64,000 bases of DNA from Solwaraspora sp. WMMD791 (GCF_029581195.1 NZ_CP120737.1:5619001-5683000), one strand, 5' to 3'. Positions 17,013-27,617 are shown, numbered from the stretch's first letter. Notes: generated from the letters alone by a model not told the origin. Made by a program: numbers and translations.

Positions 17013-17893
17013 CCGAGCTGCTCGGCCCGGCGCAGATCCGGGATCTCGCCGGACGGCTGTCGGTGGCACCGACGAAGCGGCTCGGGCAGAACTTCCTGCA
17101 CGACCCGAACACGGTACGGCGGATCGTGGCCGCCGCCGACCTGTCGCCGGGCGCGGTGGTGCTGGAGGTCGGCCCGGGGCTCGGCTCGTTGACCCTGGGT
17201 CTGCTCGACCAGGTGGCGCACCTGCACGCGGTGGAGATCGATCCGGTGCTGGCCGGCGCACTGGGGCAGACCGTCGCCGACTGCGGCGGTGACCTGGCCC
17301 GGTTGACCGTGCACACCGCCGACGCGCTGCGGATCACCGCCGCCGATCTCGGTGCGCCGGCACCGACCGCGCTGGTGGCGAACCTGCCGTACAACGTGGC
17401 CGTGCCAGTGGTGCTGCACCTGCTCGCCGAGCTGCCGAGCCTGGCGCACGGGCTGGTGATGGTGCAGAAGGAGGTCGCTGACCGGCTGGTCGCCGGTCCG
17501 GGCTCGCGCACGTACGGCGTACCGTCGGTGAAGCTGGCCTGGTACGCGGCCGCCCGCCACGCCGGCCGGGTCCCGCCGAGCGTGTTCTGGCCGGTGCCCA
17601 ACGTCGACTCCGGGTTGGTGGCGTTCAGCCGCCGGCAGCCGCCGTCACCGCCACCGGGGCTTACGTCGGAGCAGTTCCGGCGGCGGGTGTTCACCGTGGT
17701 CGACGCGGCGTTCGCGCAGCGGCGCAAGACGCTGCGGGCGGCGCTGGCCGGTTGGGCGCAGGGTGCGGACCGGGCGGCGCAGGTGCTGACGGCGGCCGGG
17801 GTGGCACCGGGTGCGCGGGGTGAGGCGCTGGGTGTGGCGCAGTTCGCCGCGATCGCCGCAGCGGCGCCGCTGGCCGCTCCGGTGGCCGAGTAG
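17009..17893 (+). CDS. rsmA: 16S rRNA (adenine(1518/1519)-N6)-dimethyltransferase
   Basis: A 294-residue KsgA/RsmA enzyme that dimethylates two adjacent adenines in helix 45 of 16S rRNA late in 30S assembly. Visible motifs are [10 protein letters not shown] (about residue 23), SAM-binding [14 protein letters not shown] (about 53), the acidic VEIDP (about 80) and catalytic [10 protein letters not shown] (about 122). The GTG at 17009 is preferred over 16997 because it forms a four-base overlap with the tatD stop. Its own stop codon TAG is part of a TAGGCT box that appears to drive the next transcript. Confidence 0.96.
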   Translation: MTELLGPAQIRDLAGRLSVAPTKRLGQNFLHDPNTVRRIVAAADLSPGAVVLEVGPGLGSLTLGLLDQVAHLHAVEIDPVLAGALGQTVADCGGDLARLTVHTADALRITAADLGAPAPTALVANLPYNVAVPVVLHLLAELPSLAHGLVMVQKEVADRLVAGPGSRTYGVPSVKLAWYAAARHAGRVPPSVFWPVPNVDSGLVAFSRRQPPSPPPGLTSEQFRRRVFTVVDAAFAQRRKTLRAALAGWAQGADRAAQVLTAAGVAPGARGEALGVAQFAAIAAAAPLAAPVAE

Positions 17894-17896
17894 GCT
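17891..17896 (+). promoter_or_regulatory. Leaderless-type -10 box (TAGGCT) ahead of the ispE leader
   Basis: TAGGCT overlaps the rsmA stop codon and ends exactly seven bases before the GTG at 17904, the same spacing seen at other leaderless starts in this window. It would start transcription on the first base of an 18-codon leader reading frame. Confidence 0.5.
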
Positions 17897-17903
17897 GGCG
17901 GCC

Positions 17904-17960
17904 GTGATCGTGACGAGAGCTCCGCGTGCCGCCCGCGTCAGCGGGGGATTCCCCCGGTGA
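17904..17960 (+). CDS. 18-codon leader peptide coupled to ispE
   Basis: GTG-initiated frame encoding MIVTRAPRAARVSGGFPR, ending in a TGA that overlaps the ispE GTG as GTGA. A hairpin with arms CGGGGG and CCCCCG (17942-17956, loop ATT) lies inside the frame and directly before the ispE start, covering its only purine-rich ribosome site. A ribosome translating the leader would open it. The perfect seven-base spacing from TAGGCT supports that the frame is translated. A regulatory role for ispE is inference. Confidence 0.5.
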   Translation: MIVTRAPRAARVSGGFPR

Positions 17961-18912
17961 CCGAGGCGTGGCGGCCGGGCGACGACGACGAGCGTTCCCG
18001 GCGCGGTGCCCGCGCTTCCGTGAAGGTACGGGTGCCGGCCAAGATCAACCTCAGGTTGGCGGTCGGCCCGCTGCGCCCGGACGGCTACCACGAGATCAAC
18101 ACGGTCTACCACGCGATCGCGCTCTACGACGAACTGACCGCCCGCCGGGCCGACACGCTGATCCTGACCATGGACGGCGAAGGCACCGGCGAGCTGGCGT
18201 TGGACGACTCCAACCTGGTGCTGCGGGCCGCCCGCGCGCTGGCCGCGCACGCCCGGGTGCCGGCCCATGCCCGGCTGCACCTGCGTAAGCAGATCCCGCT
18301 CGCGGGTGGCCTGGCCGGCGGCAGCGCGGACGCCGCCGCCGCGCTGGTCGCCTGTGACGAACTCTGGGGGATCGGGCTGTCCCGCGACGAGCTGGCCGGG
18401 CTGGCCGCCGGGCTCGGCTCGGACGTGCCGTTCCTGCTGCACGGCGGCACCGCGTTGGGCACCGGGCGGGGCGAGGCGGTCAGCCCGGTGCTGGCCCGCC
18501 CCACCACCTGGCACTGGGTCGTCGCGGTCGCCGACGGCGGCCTGTCCACCCCGCAGGTCTACGCCGAGCTGGACCGGCTGCGGGCGGTCGGTGCCGCTCC
18601 GGCGCCGGTCGGCCCCGCCGACGACCTGCTGGCCGCGTTGCGCCAGCGGGATCCGCACGTGTTGGCCGGTGCCCTCGGCAACGACCTGCAGCCGGCCGCG
18701 GTGTCGCTGCGCCCGGCGTTGACCCGGGTGCTGGAGACCGGGGTGGCCGCCGGCGCGCTCGCCGGCCTGGTCTCCGGTTCCGGCCCGACCTGCGTGTTCC
18801 TCGCCGCGGACGGTGCCGACGCGCAGACCGTTGCGGACGCGCTGACCGACGCCGGGGTCTGCCGTACGGTGCATCTGGTGCACGGTGCCGTCGCCGGGGC
18901 CAGGCTGGTCTG

Positions 18913-18913
<1 letters not shown>
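17957..18913 (+). CDS. ispE: 4-diphosphocytidyl-2-C-methyl-D-erythritol kinase
   Basis: A 318-residue GHMP kinase of the methylerythritol phosphate route to isoprenoids; it phosphorylates the 2-hydroxyl of CDP-methylerythritol with ATP. Landmarks: KVRVPAKINLRLAVG (about residue 22, catalytic Lys), the ATP-binding glycine loop PLAGGLAGGSADAAAAL (about 114) and the C-terminal GALAGLVSGSGPTCVFL (about 272). A basic N-terminal extension of about 20 residues precedes the domain. The start at 17957 overlaps the leader frame by four bases, and the stop overlaps the next gene's ATG by one base. The order rsmA-ispE is conserved in actinobacteria. Confidence 0.95.
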
Positions 18914-20760
<1,847 letters not shown>

Positions 20761-20852
20761 GCCGCGCCGGGCAGGGCCACCCTTCGTGGCCGCTGACCCA
20801 TGAGCGACAATCGTCGGCGACCACCCCCCGTCCGGCGTTGGAGACAGACCCC

Positions 20853-21308
20853 ATGGCGCACACCCCCGTGAACCACCCGGCCCGGCCGATCTACCGGGCG
20901 ATCGGCGCGCTCACCGGCCTCTATCTGGCGATCTTCGGAGTCGTCGGGCTGATCGTCACGGCCGGCGACGCGCCGTTCGCCCAGGACGACACGCGGGTGC
21001 TCGGTCAGGGCGCGAACTTCGGATTCGCCGTGGTGTCGGTGCTGCTGGGTGTGGTGGTGCTCGCCGGGGTCGGGATCGGCCGCAACGTCGACACGGCGAT
21101 CAACAAGATCCTGGCGTACGGCCTGATGGCGCTGAGCCTGGCCGAGCTGGCGGTGCTGCGGACCGACGCCAACTTCCTCAACTTCACGGTCAGCACCTGC
21201 GTCGTCGTCATGATCGTCGGGCTGGTCCTGCTGATGGCGGGGATGTACGGCAAGGTCGGCACCGAGGACGAAGCCAAGGCCTGGCAGGACGGCCGTCTGC
21301 TGCTCTGA
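20853..21308 (+). CDS. DUF4383 membrane protein, copy 1
   Basis: A 151-residue protein with four predicted transmembrane helices and the DUF4383 opening AHTPVNHPARPIYRAIGALTGLYLAIFG-type sequence (residues 2-29) plus NFLNFTVST in the last loop. The role of the family is unknown; it is common in actinobacteria. A GACAAT box at about 20806-20811 may be its own promoter. A paralogue follows 147 bases downstream. Confidence 0.88.
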   Translation: MAHTPVNHPARPIYRAIGALTGLYLAIFGVVGLIVTAGDAPFAQDDTRVLGQGANFGFAVVSVLLGVVVLAGVGIGRNVDTAINKILAYGLMALSLAELAVLRTDANFLNFTVSTCVVVMIVGLVLLMAGMYGKVGTEDEAKAWQDGRLLL

Positions 21309-21455
21309 GGCGTCCTCCTCGCGCAGGGCCGGCACAGCCGTCGCGCGGCGCTGCGCCGTTCGCCTGCGGGCGGCCCGACCAGCGGGGGACAATCCGCTGC
21401 GGAGGTGCCCGCGCGCCGGTCGCGTGGGCCACGGCCAGCGACAGGAGCGGCAGCC

Positions 21456-21926
21456 ATGGCGCACATCCCGGTCAACCATCCGCTGCGCCCGGTCTACCGG
21501 ACGATCGCCGGGCTGACCGGGTTGTACGTCCTGATCTTCGGCATCGCCGGAGTGCTCGCCACCTGGGGTGACCCGCTGTTCGCCCGGGACGACGTGTGGG
21601 TGCTCGGGCTGCGGACCAACCTGGCGTTCTCGCTGTCGTCGGTCGCCTACGGCGGTCTGATCCTGATCGGTGCGCTCATTGGCGGTCAGGCCGGGCACTA
21701 CGCCAACCTGACCATCGCGGTGGTCTTCATGGTGACCGGGTTGTTGATGCTCGGCCTACTGCGGACCAGCGCCAACTTCCTCAACTTCTCGATGTCCACG
21801 GTCATCGTGTCGTTGCTCTTCGGCATGGTCTTCCTGGCCACCGGGCTGTACGACAAGGTCGGCCCGGTCGAATCCGCCGGTTCCGACGACGAACAGCAGC
21901 GCCACCCGCAGCGGGCCGGTCGCTGA
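21456..21926 (+). CDS. DUF4383 membrane protein, copy 2
   Basis: A 156-residue paralogue of the preceding gene, with the same start (MAHIPVNHP) and the same loop motif (ANFLNFSMST), four helices and a charged C-terminus (DDEQQRHPQRAGR). An AGGAG ribosome site lies eight bases before the ATG. A GACAAT box near 21388 parallels that of copy 1, so the unit of promoter plus gene appears to have been duplicated. Confidence 0.88.
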   Translation: MAHIPVNHPLRPVYRTIAGLTGLYVLIFGIAGVLATWGDPLFARDDVWVLGLRTNLAFSLSSVAYGGLILIGALIGGQAGHYANLTIAVVFMVTGLLMLGLLRTSANFLNFSMSTVIVSLLFGMVFLATGLYDKVGPVESAGSDDEQQRHPQRAGR

Positions 21927-21939
21927 CCGGCGGCGGATC

Positions 21940-22656
21940 TCAGCGGGTCCGGCGGCGGGTCAGCAGGGTGGGTCGGGCCTCCAGGTGGGACAGCCCGTTC
22001 CAGGCCAGGTTGACCAGGTGCGCGGCGACCGTCTCCTTACGCGGCTTGCGGACCTCCAGCCACCAGCGGCCGGTGAGTGCCACCATCCCGACCAGGGCCT
22101 GGGAGTAGAGCTCGGCGAGTTTCGGGTCGTACCCGCGGCTTTTGAACTCGGCACCGAGGATGTGCTCCACCTGGTGCGCGACGTCGTTCATCACGCTGGA
22201 GAAGTTGCCGGCGGCCGACAGCAGCGGCGACTCGCGGACCAGCACCCGGAAGCCGTTGGTCTCGGTCTCGATGTAGTCGAGTAACGCCAGCGCGGCCTGC
22301 TCCAGCAGCTCCCGCGGATGTCCGGCGGTGAGCGCGGTGGTGATCCGGTCCAGCAGCGCCCGGACCTCCCGGTCGACGACGACCGCGTACAGGCCTTCCT
22401 TACCGCCGAAGTGCTCGTAGACGACCGGTTTGGAGACCTTCGCCCGGGACGCGACCTCTTCGATCGAGGTGGCGTCGAAGCCCCGCTCGGCGAACAGTTG
22501 CCGGCCGATGGTGATCAGCTGTTCCCGGCGCTGTGCGGCTGACATGCGGACCCGGGAACTCGGCTTGGCCGGCACCGCCGGTGGTGGCGGCGGTGCCGGC
22601 GACGCGGTTGTCCGTGGCCGCGCGACGTCACCATTGGTGATTGGGTTGTCAGTCAC
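21940..22656 (-). CDS. TetR-family transcriptional regulator (likely of the desaturase)
   Basis: A 238-residue TetR regulator. After a proline-rich 35-residue tail comes the helix-turn-helix domain (about 42-88: QRREQLITIGRQLFAERGFDAT-type helix, EEVASRAKVSKPVVYEHFGGKEGLY). The ligand domain follows. The GTG at 22656 is chosen because CAGGAT lies exactly seven bases upstream; an ATG at 22665 is the alternative. It lies just downstream of the acyl-CoA desaturase on the same strand, and a TetR-size palindrome (CTACGG-AG-CCGTAG) sits in the desaturase promoter, so lipid-responsive repression of desaturation is the likely role (inference). Confidence 0.88.
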   Translation of the reverse strand: MTDNPITNGDVARPRTTASPAPPPPPAVPAKPSSRVRMSAAQRREQLITIGRQLFAERGFDATSIEEVASRAKVSKPVVYEHFGGKEGLYAVVVDREVRALLDRITTALTAGHPRELLEQAALALLDYIETETNGFRVLVRESPLLSAAGNFSSVMNDVAHQVEHILGAEFKSRGYDPKLAELYSQALVGMVALTGRWWLEVRKPRKETVAAHLVNLAWNGLSHLEARPTLLTRRRTR

Positions 22657-22670
22657 TCGGCCCATCCTGC

Positions 22671-22704
22671 CAGTGCCGGGCTACCGGGCGGGTGCCCGGC
22701 ACTG
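22671..22704 (-). terminator. Hairpin between desaturase and tetR
   Basis: CAGTGCCGGG (22671-22680) and CCCGGCACTG (22695-22704) form a perfect 10-bp stem with a 14-base loop directly after the desaturase stop. It overlaps the region just upstream of the tetR -10 box, so it could end desaturase transcription before tetR. Confidence 0.6.
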
Positions 22705-22711
22705 TCCCGGG

Positions 22712-23683
22712 TCAGACCTCGGTGACGGCCTTGATGCGCTTTGCGGCGATGCGTTCCGGCTTGGGCCAGCGGACGTTCGACGCGGCGCCGCTCTTCTCCA
22801 GCAGCCAGATGACCCGGGCGGAGATGTCGATCTGACCGCGCAGGACGCCGTGGCGGGCGCAGGTCGGGTCGGCGTGGTGCAGGTTGTGCCAGCTCTCGCC
22901 GAACGAGAGGATCGCCAGCGGCCAGAAGTTCGACGCCCTGTCGCCCTGGCGGACCTCGAACGGGCGCTCGCCGTAGACGTGGCAGACCGAGTTGATCGAC
23001 CAGGTGATGTGGTGCAGCAGCGCGACCCGGACCAGGCCGGCCCAGAAGAACGCGGTCAGCGCTCCCTGCCAGGACCAGGTCACCAGGCCACCGATCGCCG
23101 CCGGGGCGAGCATGGTGAACACGACCAGCGCCGGGAAGAACTGGTCGATGCGGCGGATGTCCTTGTCGGCGAGCAGGTCGGGGGTGAAGCGCTCCTGGTT
23201 GGTCAGGTCGCGGTGGAACAGCCAGCCGACGTGGGCGTAGAGCAGGCCCTTGGTCAGTCCCCAGACGCTGGTGCCGAAGCGCCACGGCGAGTGCGGGTCG
23301 CCCTCGATGTCGCTGTAGGCGTGGTGCCGGCGGTGGTCGGCGACCCACTGGATGATGTTGCCCTCGATGGCCAGCGACCCGGCGAGCGCCAGCGCGATCC
23401 GCAGCCACCGCTTCGCCTTGAACGACCCGTGGGTGAAGTAGCGGTGGAAGCCGACCGTGATGCCGAGTCCGGCGACCACGTAGAAGACCCCACCGATGAT
23501 CACGTCGGACCAGCCGAGCCAGCCGCCCCAGGCGACCGGGACGGCGGCCAGGACCGCCAGGAACGGGATGACCACGAAGGCCCCGAGGGCGATCAGTACG
23601 CCGAGCGACTGCTTGCCGACGGTCAGCGGCTTCGGGGCGGGTCCGGGGGTGGTCTGTGGCGGCTCGAGTAGGGCAGTGGACAT
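22712..23683 (-). CDS. Acyl-CoA delta-9 desaturase
   Basis: A 323-residue membrane di-iron desaturase that puts a cis double bond into acyl-CoA chains. All three histidine boxes are present: HRYFTH (about residue 82), HRRHH (about 119) and HNLHH (about 278). Four to five transmembrane helices flank them (VLIALGAFVVIPFLAVLAAV, VIIGGVFYVVAGLGITVG). ATG 23683 is preferred over an upstream in-frame ATG because GAGG lies six bases before it. It is followed by a hairpin and a TetR gene. The upstream region holds a palindromic operator candidate. Confidence 0.94.
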   Translation of the reverse strand: MSTALLEPPQTTPGPAPKPLTVGKQSLGVLIALGAFVVIPFLAVLAAVPVAWGGWLGWSDVIIGGVFYVVAGLGITVGFHRYFTHGSFKAKRWLRIALALAGSLAIEGNIIQWVADHRRHHAYSDIEGDPHSPWRFGTSVWGLTKGLLYAHVGWLFHRDLTNQERFTPDLLADKDIRRIDQFFPALVVFTMLAPAAIGGLVTWSWQGALTAFFWAGLVRVALLHHITWSINSVCHVYGERPFEVRQGDRASNFWPLAILSFGESWHNLHHADPTCARHGVLRGQIDISARVIWLLEKSGAASNVRWPKPERIAAKRIKAVTEV

Positions 23684-23774
23684 GGCACCTCGCAGCGGTG
23701 ACGGGTTCAACCGCTTACGCCGGTACGTGCGAAAGCCGGTGCGGCGGCCAGCGGTGAAGATCGGAAACTTACGC

Positions 23775-23813
23775 CTACGTCACCGTAACCTACGGAGCCG
23801 TAGTTTTCTACGG
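23775..23813. promoter_or_regulatory. Array of CTACGG/CCGTAG half-sites: TetR operator candidate
   Basis: The palindrome CTACGG-AG-CCGTAG (23790-23803) is flanked by a partial copy CTACG-tcac-CGTA (23775-23787) and an extra half-site CTACGG (23808-23813). The array lies about 90-130 bases upstream of the desaturase start. Palindromes of this CTACGG type with a two-base centre fit TetR regulators of lipid genes in actinobacteria. Confidence 0.55.
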
Positions 23814-23893
23814 TTGATTCGTTCCGCCACCCACCCGGGTCACGGCCGTGCGCCGGGACCGGCCCGGCACGATAAGCTGTGCCCGTAGCACGA

Positions 23894-23965
23894 TCGGCCG
23901 TGGTGTAATTGGCAACACCTCGGGTTTTGGTCCCGATATTCTAGGTTCGAGTCCTAGCGGCCGAG
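23894..23965 (+). tRNA. tRNA-Gln (anticodon UUG)
   Basis: A 72-base cloverleaf without encoded CCA. The acceptor arms TCGGCCG (23894-23900) and CGGCCGA (23958-23964) pair perfectly with discriminator G. The anticodon loop reads TTTTGGT, giving UUG, and the T arm contains GGTTCGAGTCC. The D arm GGTGTAATTGGCAACACC is normal. Confidence 0.95.
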
Positions 23966-24052
23966 CTTCCCACGACATCGCCCCCGCCGCAGCGGTGACA
24001 GATGTCGTGCCAGGTCAAGCCAGATCGCCGCCGCCCTGACGGGAGCATCCTC

Positions 24053-25540
24053 GTGGTCCAGCCCCGGTCCCGTACCGTGGTCGTCCTCGCCGCCGGCGAG
24101 GGCAAACGGATGAAGTCAGACCTGCCCAAGGTGCTGCACCCGCTGCTCGGCCGGACGCTGGTCGGGCACGTGCTGGCCGCCGCCTCGGCGGCCGGTGCCG
24201 AGCAGACCCTGGTCGTGGTCGGGCACCGCGCCGAGCAGGTCACCGCGCACCTGTCGGAGATCGCCCCGGCGGCGGTGCCGGTCCTGCAGGCCGAGCAGCA
24301 CGGCACCGGACACGCCGTCCGGCTGGCGATGGCGGCCGCGCCGGAGGCCACCGGCACCGTCGTGGTGCTCAACGGCGACGTGCCACTGCTGCGCCCGGAG
24401 ACCGTGGCCGAGCTGATCGCCGCGCACGAGTCGGCCGGCGCGGCGGCGACCGTGCTGACCGCCGAGGTCGCCGACCCGACCGGGCTCGGCCGGATCGTCC
24501 GGGACGCCGTCGGCGGCCTGGAGCGCATCGTCGAGGAGCGCGACGCCAGCACCGAGCAGCGCCGGATCCGCGAGATCAACGCCGGCATCTACGCCTTCGA
24601 CGCGGTCCGGCTGCGCGACGCGTTGGGCAAGCTGACCACCGACAACGACCAGGGCGAGGAGTACCTCACCGACGCCGTCGGCCTGCTCGCCGCCGCCGGA
24701 GCCCCGGTCGGCGTCCACGTCGCCGCCGACGTCACCGAGACGCTGGGCTGCAACGACCGGGTCGAGCTGGCCCGACTGCGCCGGTTGCTCGCCGACCGGG
24801 TCAACGAGGGCTGGATGCGGGCCGGGGTGAGCATCCTGGACCCGGCGACCACCTGGATCGACGTGACCGTCGACGTCGGGCGCGACGCGGTGATCGACCA
24901 GAACACCCAGCTGCGCGGGGCCACCACGGTCGGCGCCGGCGCGACCGTCGGGCCGGACGTCACCCTGGTCGACACCAGCGTCGGCCCGGCCGCCACCGTG
25001 CTGCGCTCGCACGCCGTACGGGCCCGGGTCGGTGCCGGCGCCAGCGTCGGGCCGTACGCCTACCTACGCCCGGACGCCGAGCTGGCCGAGCGGGCCAAGG
25101 TCGGTACCTTCGTCGAGGTGAAGAACTCGCAGCTGGGTGCCGGGGCGAAGGTGCCGCACCTGAGCTACGTCGGCGACGCCACGATCGGTGCGCGGGCCAA
25201 CATCGGCGCGGCCACGATCTTCGTCAACTACGACGGGGTGCGCAAGAGCCGGACGACCGTCGGGGAGGCCGCCTTCGTCGGCTGCGACAGCAGCCTGATC
25301 GCGCCGGTGGAGATCGGTGCCGGCGCGTACGTCGGCGCGGGCAGCGCGGTGACCAAGGACGTCCCGCCGGGTGCGCTGGCGGTGACCCGGGCGTCGCAGC
25401 GGGTGGTCGAGGGCTGGGTGCAGTCCCGCCGGGCCGGCACCCCGGCGGCGGAAGCGGCCCGCCGGGCCGCCGCCGACGGTGAGGCGGCCCACCATCGCGA
25501 TGCCAGCGGCACCGATCCGGGAGATACTGCGACTGACTAG
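24053..25540 (+). CDS. glmU: Bifunctional GlcNAc-1-P uridylyltransferase / GlcN-1-P acetyltransferase
   Basis: A 495-residue enzyme making UDP-GlcNAc for peptidoglycan. The N-terminal nucleotidyltransferase domain has VVLAAGEGKRMKSDLPKVLH (about residues 9-28) and LNGDVPLL (about 106). The C-terminal left-handed beta-helix acetyltransferase domain has hexapeptide repeats and the signature NYDGVRKSRTTVGEAAFVG (about 397). The alanine-rich tail of about 40 residues is expected in actinobacteria. GTG 24053 has GGGAG seven bases upstream. It is followed 63 bases later by prs, the same pair seen in mycobacteria. Confidence 0.96.
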   Translation: MVQPRSRTVVVLAAGEGKRMKSDLPKVLHPLLGRTLVGHVLAAASAAGAEQTLVVVGHRAEQVTAHLSEIAPAAVPVLQAEQHGTGHAVRLAMAAAPEATGTVVVLNGDVPLLRPETVAELIAAHESAGAAATVLTAEVADPTGLGRIVRDAVGGLERIVEERDASTEQRRIREINAGIYAFDAVRLRDALGKLTTDNDQGEEYLTDAVGLLAAAGAPVGVHVAADVTETLGCNDRVELARLRRLLADRVNEGWMRAGVSILDPATTWIDVTVDVGRDAVIDQNTQLRGATTVGAGATVGPDVTLVDTSVGPAATVLRSHAVRARVGAGASVGPYAYLRPDAELAERAKVGTFVEVKNSQLGAGAKVPHLSYVGDATIGARANIGAATIFVNYDGVRKSRTTVGEAAFVGCDSSLIAPVEIGAGAYVGAGSAVTKDVPPGALAVTRASQRVVEGWVQSRRAGTPAAEAARRAAADGEAAHHRDASGTDPGDTATD

Positions 25541-25603
25541 TCCAGCGGCGCCTGACCCACCAGGTCGGCGACCGCCATCACCCGGACGGGAGCAGACATC
25601 TCG

Positions 25604-26584
25604 ATGGGCAGCATCGTCGCCGAGAACCGCAAGAGCCTCATGCTTTTCTCCGGCCGGGGGTTTCCCGAGCTGGCCCAGGAGATCGGCGAGGTGCTCGGCG
25701 TGGCGCCCACTCCGGCCGACTCGTACGAGTTCTCCAACGGTGAGATCTTCGTCCGGTTCAAGGAGTCGGTACGTGGTTCGGATGCGTTCGTCGTCCAGTC
25801 GGTCACCCACGGGGTGAACCGCTGGGTGATGGAGACGCTGATCATGGTCGACGCGCTCAAGCGCGGCTCGGCCAAGCGGATCACCGTGGTGCTGCCGTTC
25901 TACCCGTACGCCCGCCAGGACAAGAAGCACCGGGGCCGGGAGCCGATCTCCGCCCGGCTGATCGCCGACCTGCTGCGTACCGCCGGGGCTAACCGGATCC
26001 TCACCGTCGATCTGCACACCGCACAGATCCAGGGCTTCTTCGACGGCCCGGTGGACCACCTCTTCGCGATGGACATCCTGGCCGGCTACGTCGAGGAGCG
26101 CTTCGCCGGCCGGCCGATGACGGTGGTCGCCCCGGACTCCGGGCGGGTACGGGTCGCCGAGCGCTGGACCGACCGGCTCGGCGGCTGCCCGCTCGCCTTC
26201 ATCCACAAGACCCGGGATCCGCTCAAGCCCAACCAGGTGGTCGCCAACCGGGTGGTCGGCGACGTGGAGGGTCGGGTCTGCCTGATCGTCGACGACATGA
26301 TCGACACCGGCGGCACGATCACCAAGGCCGCCGAGATCCTCTACGAGGCCGGTGCCTCGGACATCGCGGTCGCGGCGACCCACGCGCTGCTGTCCGACCC
26401 GGCCACCGAGCGGTTGAAGAACAGCCGGATCAGCGAGGTCGTGGTGACCAACACGCTGCCGCTGCCGGCCGAGAAGCAGCTCGACAAGCTCACCGTGCTG
26501 TCGATCGCACCGCTGCTGGCCCGGGCGATCCGCGAGGTGTTCGACGACGGATCGGTGACCACCCTGTTCGGCGGGCTGAGCTGA
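25604..26584 (+). CDS. prs: Ribose-phosphate pyrophosphokinase
   Basis: A 326-residue PRPP synthase: ribose-5-phosphate plus ATP gives PRPP for nucleotide, His and Trp synthesis. Landmarks are FSGRGFPELA (about residue 15), the ATP loop PFYPYARQDKKHRGREPISARL (parts near 99-120), DLHTAQIQGFFDGPVDHL (about 142) and the PRPP loop LIVDDMIDTGGTI (about 227). Length and motifs are those of class I enzymes. A GGGAG ribosome site is 11 bases upstream of the ATG. Confidence 0.97.
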   Translation: MGSIVAENRKSLMLFSGRGFPELAQEIGEVLGVAPTPADSYEFSNGEIFVRFKESVRGSDAFVVQSVTHGVNRWVMETLIMVDALKRGSAKRITVVLPFYPYARQDKKHRGREPISARLIADLLRTAGANRILTVDLHTAQIQGFFDGPVDHLFAMDILAGYVEERFAGRPMTVVAPDSGRVRVAERWTDRLGGCPLAFIHKTRDPLKPNQVVANRVVGDVEGRVCLIVDDMIDTGGTITKAAEILYEAGASDIAVAATHALLSDPATERLKNSRISEVVVTNTLPLPAEKQLDKLTVLSIAPLLARAIREVFDDGSVTTLFGGLS

Positions 26585-26870
26585 CCTCCACGCCCGAGCG
26601 GGAGCCTCCTGCGTCTACCCGGGGACTGCCTGAAGCTGTTCACCAGCCTCGGGTAGACTAGTGCGGTTGCCACGGCGAGGGTGCCCTGCGGGCCGCTGCT
26701 GACCAAGCGCTGCCGCACGGAAGCACCGTGATCGACGCGGTGCTCCGGGCACTGCCCATTGGACGAGCGCCCCGCGTGCCCCTTCGCCCGGCACCGCTGA
26801 CATCGCATCCGACTCCCCGGAGCCGGATCAGGTTCCCCCGCACGCACTGCCAAACTCCAGGAGTACTCCC
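26585..26870 (+). promoter_or_regulatory. Long leader region of rplY
   Basis: A 286-base gap before rplY. TAGACT (about 26655-26660) with TTCACC about 17 bases upstream (about 26639-26644) is a plausible promoter, giving a leader of roughly 210 bases. The leader is rich in GC inverted segments (for example GCACGG/CCGTGC near 26713-26731). No known riboswitch or ribosomal leader is recognised. Confidence 0.35.
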
Positions 26871-27539
26871 GTGTCCGAGGTAAAGATCAGCGCCGAGCCC
26901 CGTACCGAGTTCGGTAAGGGTGGTGCCCGCCGTACCCGCCGGGCCGGCAAGGTGCCCGCCGTGCTGTACGGCCACGGCGAGAAGCCCAAGCACATCGCGT
27001 TGCCCGCCCGTGAGTTCGCCGCCGCGATCCGTCACGGTGGCGCCAACCAGCTGTTCGCCATCGACATCACCGACGGCACCCAGGCGTTGGCGTTGACCAA
27101 GGCCATCCAGCGTGACCCGATCAAGGACACCTTCGAGCACGTCGACCTGCTGCTGGTCCGTCGCGGCGAGAAGGTCACCGTGGACGTGCCGGTCCAGCTC
27201 GTCGGCGAGCCGGCGAAGAACACCCTGGTGATGCACGAGCACGACACCCTGTCGGTGAGCGCCGACGCGACCCGGCTGCCGGAGTCGCTGGAAGCCTCGA
27301 TCGAGGGCCTGGAGGCCGGCTCGCACGTCACCGCCGGCGACGTCACCCTGCCGCAGGGCGTGGAGCTGACCGTCGACCCGGAGACGGTGCTGGTCGTGGT
27401 CTCCGCCGCGCCGACCGCCGAGCAGCTCGACGCCGAGGCCGGCGTGGTGGCCGAGGAGCCGGCGGCCGAGGAAGGTGCCGAGGAGGGTGCCCCCGAGCAG
27501 CCGACCGAGGCGGCGGCCGAGCAGCCCGTACAGGCCTGA
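26871..27539 (+). CDS. rplY: 50S ribosomal protein L25 / general stress protein Ctc
   Basis: A 222-residue long-form L25 that binds 5S rRNA. The N-terminal L25 domain has EPRTEFGKGGARRTRRAGKVPAVLYG (start at about residue 8) and the central DPIKDTFEHVDLLLV strand; the TL5/Ctc C-terminal domain follows. The last 40 residues are an acidic Ala/Glu tail (EEPAAEEGAEEGAPEQ), typical in actinobacteria. The GTG start has AGGAG eight bases upstream. It is followed by pth, as in other actinobacteria. Confidence 0.96.
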   Translation: MSEVKISAEPRTEFGKGGARRTRRAGKVPAVLYGHGEKPKHIALPAREFAAAIRHGGANQLFAIDITDGTQALALTKAIQRDPIKDTFEHVDLLLVRRGEKVTVDVPVQLVGEPAKNTLVMHEHDTLSVSADATRLPESLEASIEGLEAGSHVTAGDVTLPQGVELTVDPETVLVVVSAAPTAEQLDAEAGVVAEEPAAEEGAEEGAPEQPTEAAAEQPVQA

Positions 27540-27617
27540 CCAGCCGTTCAGCGATCCGGGCGTCCCGCTGCTGGCCCTGCCAGCGCGGCGACGCCTTGAT
27601 CCGTTTCGGGAGGTGTG

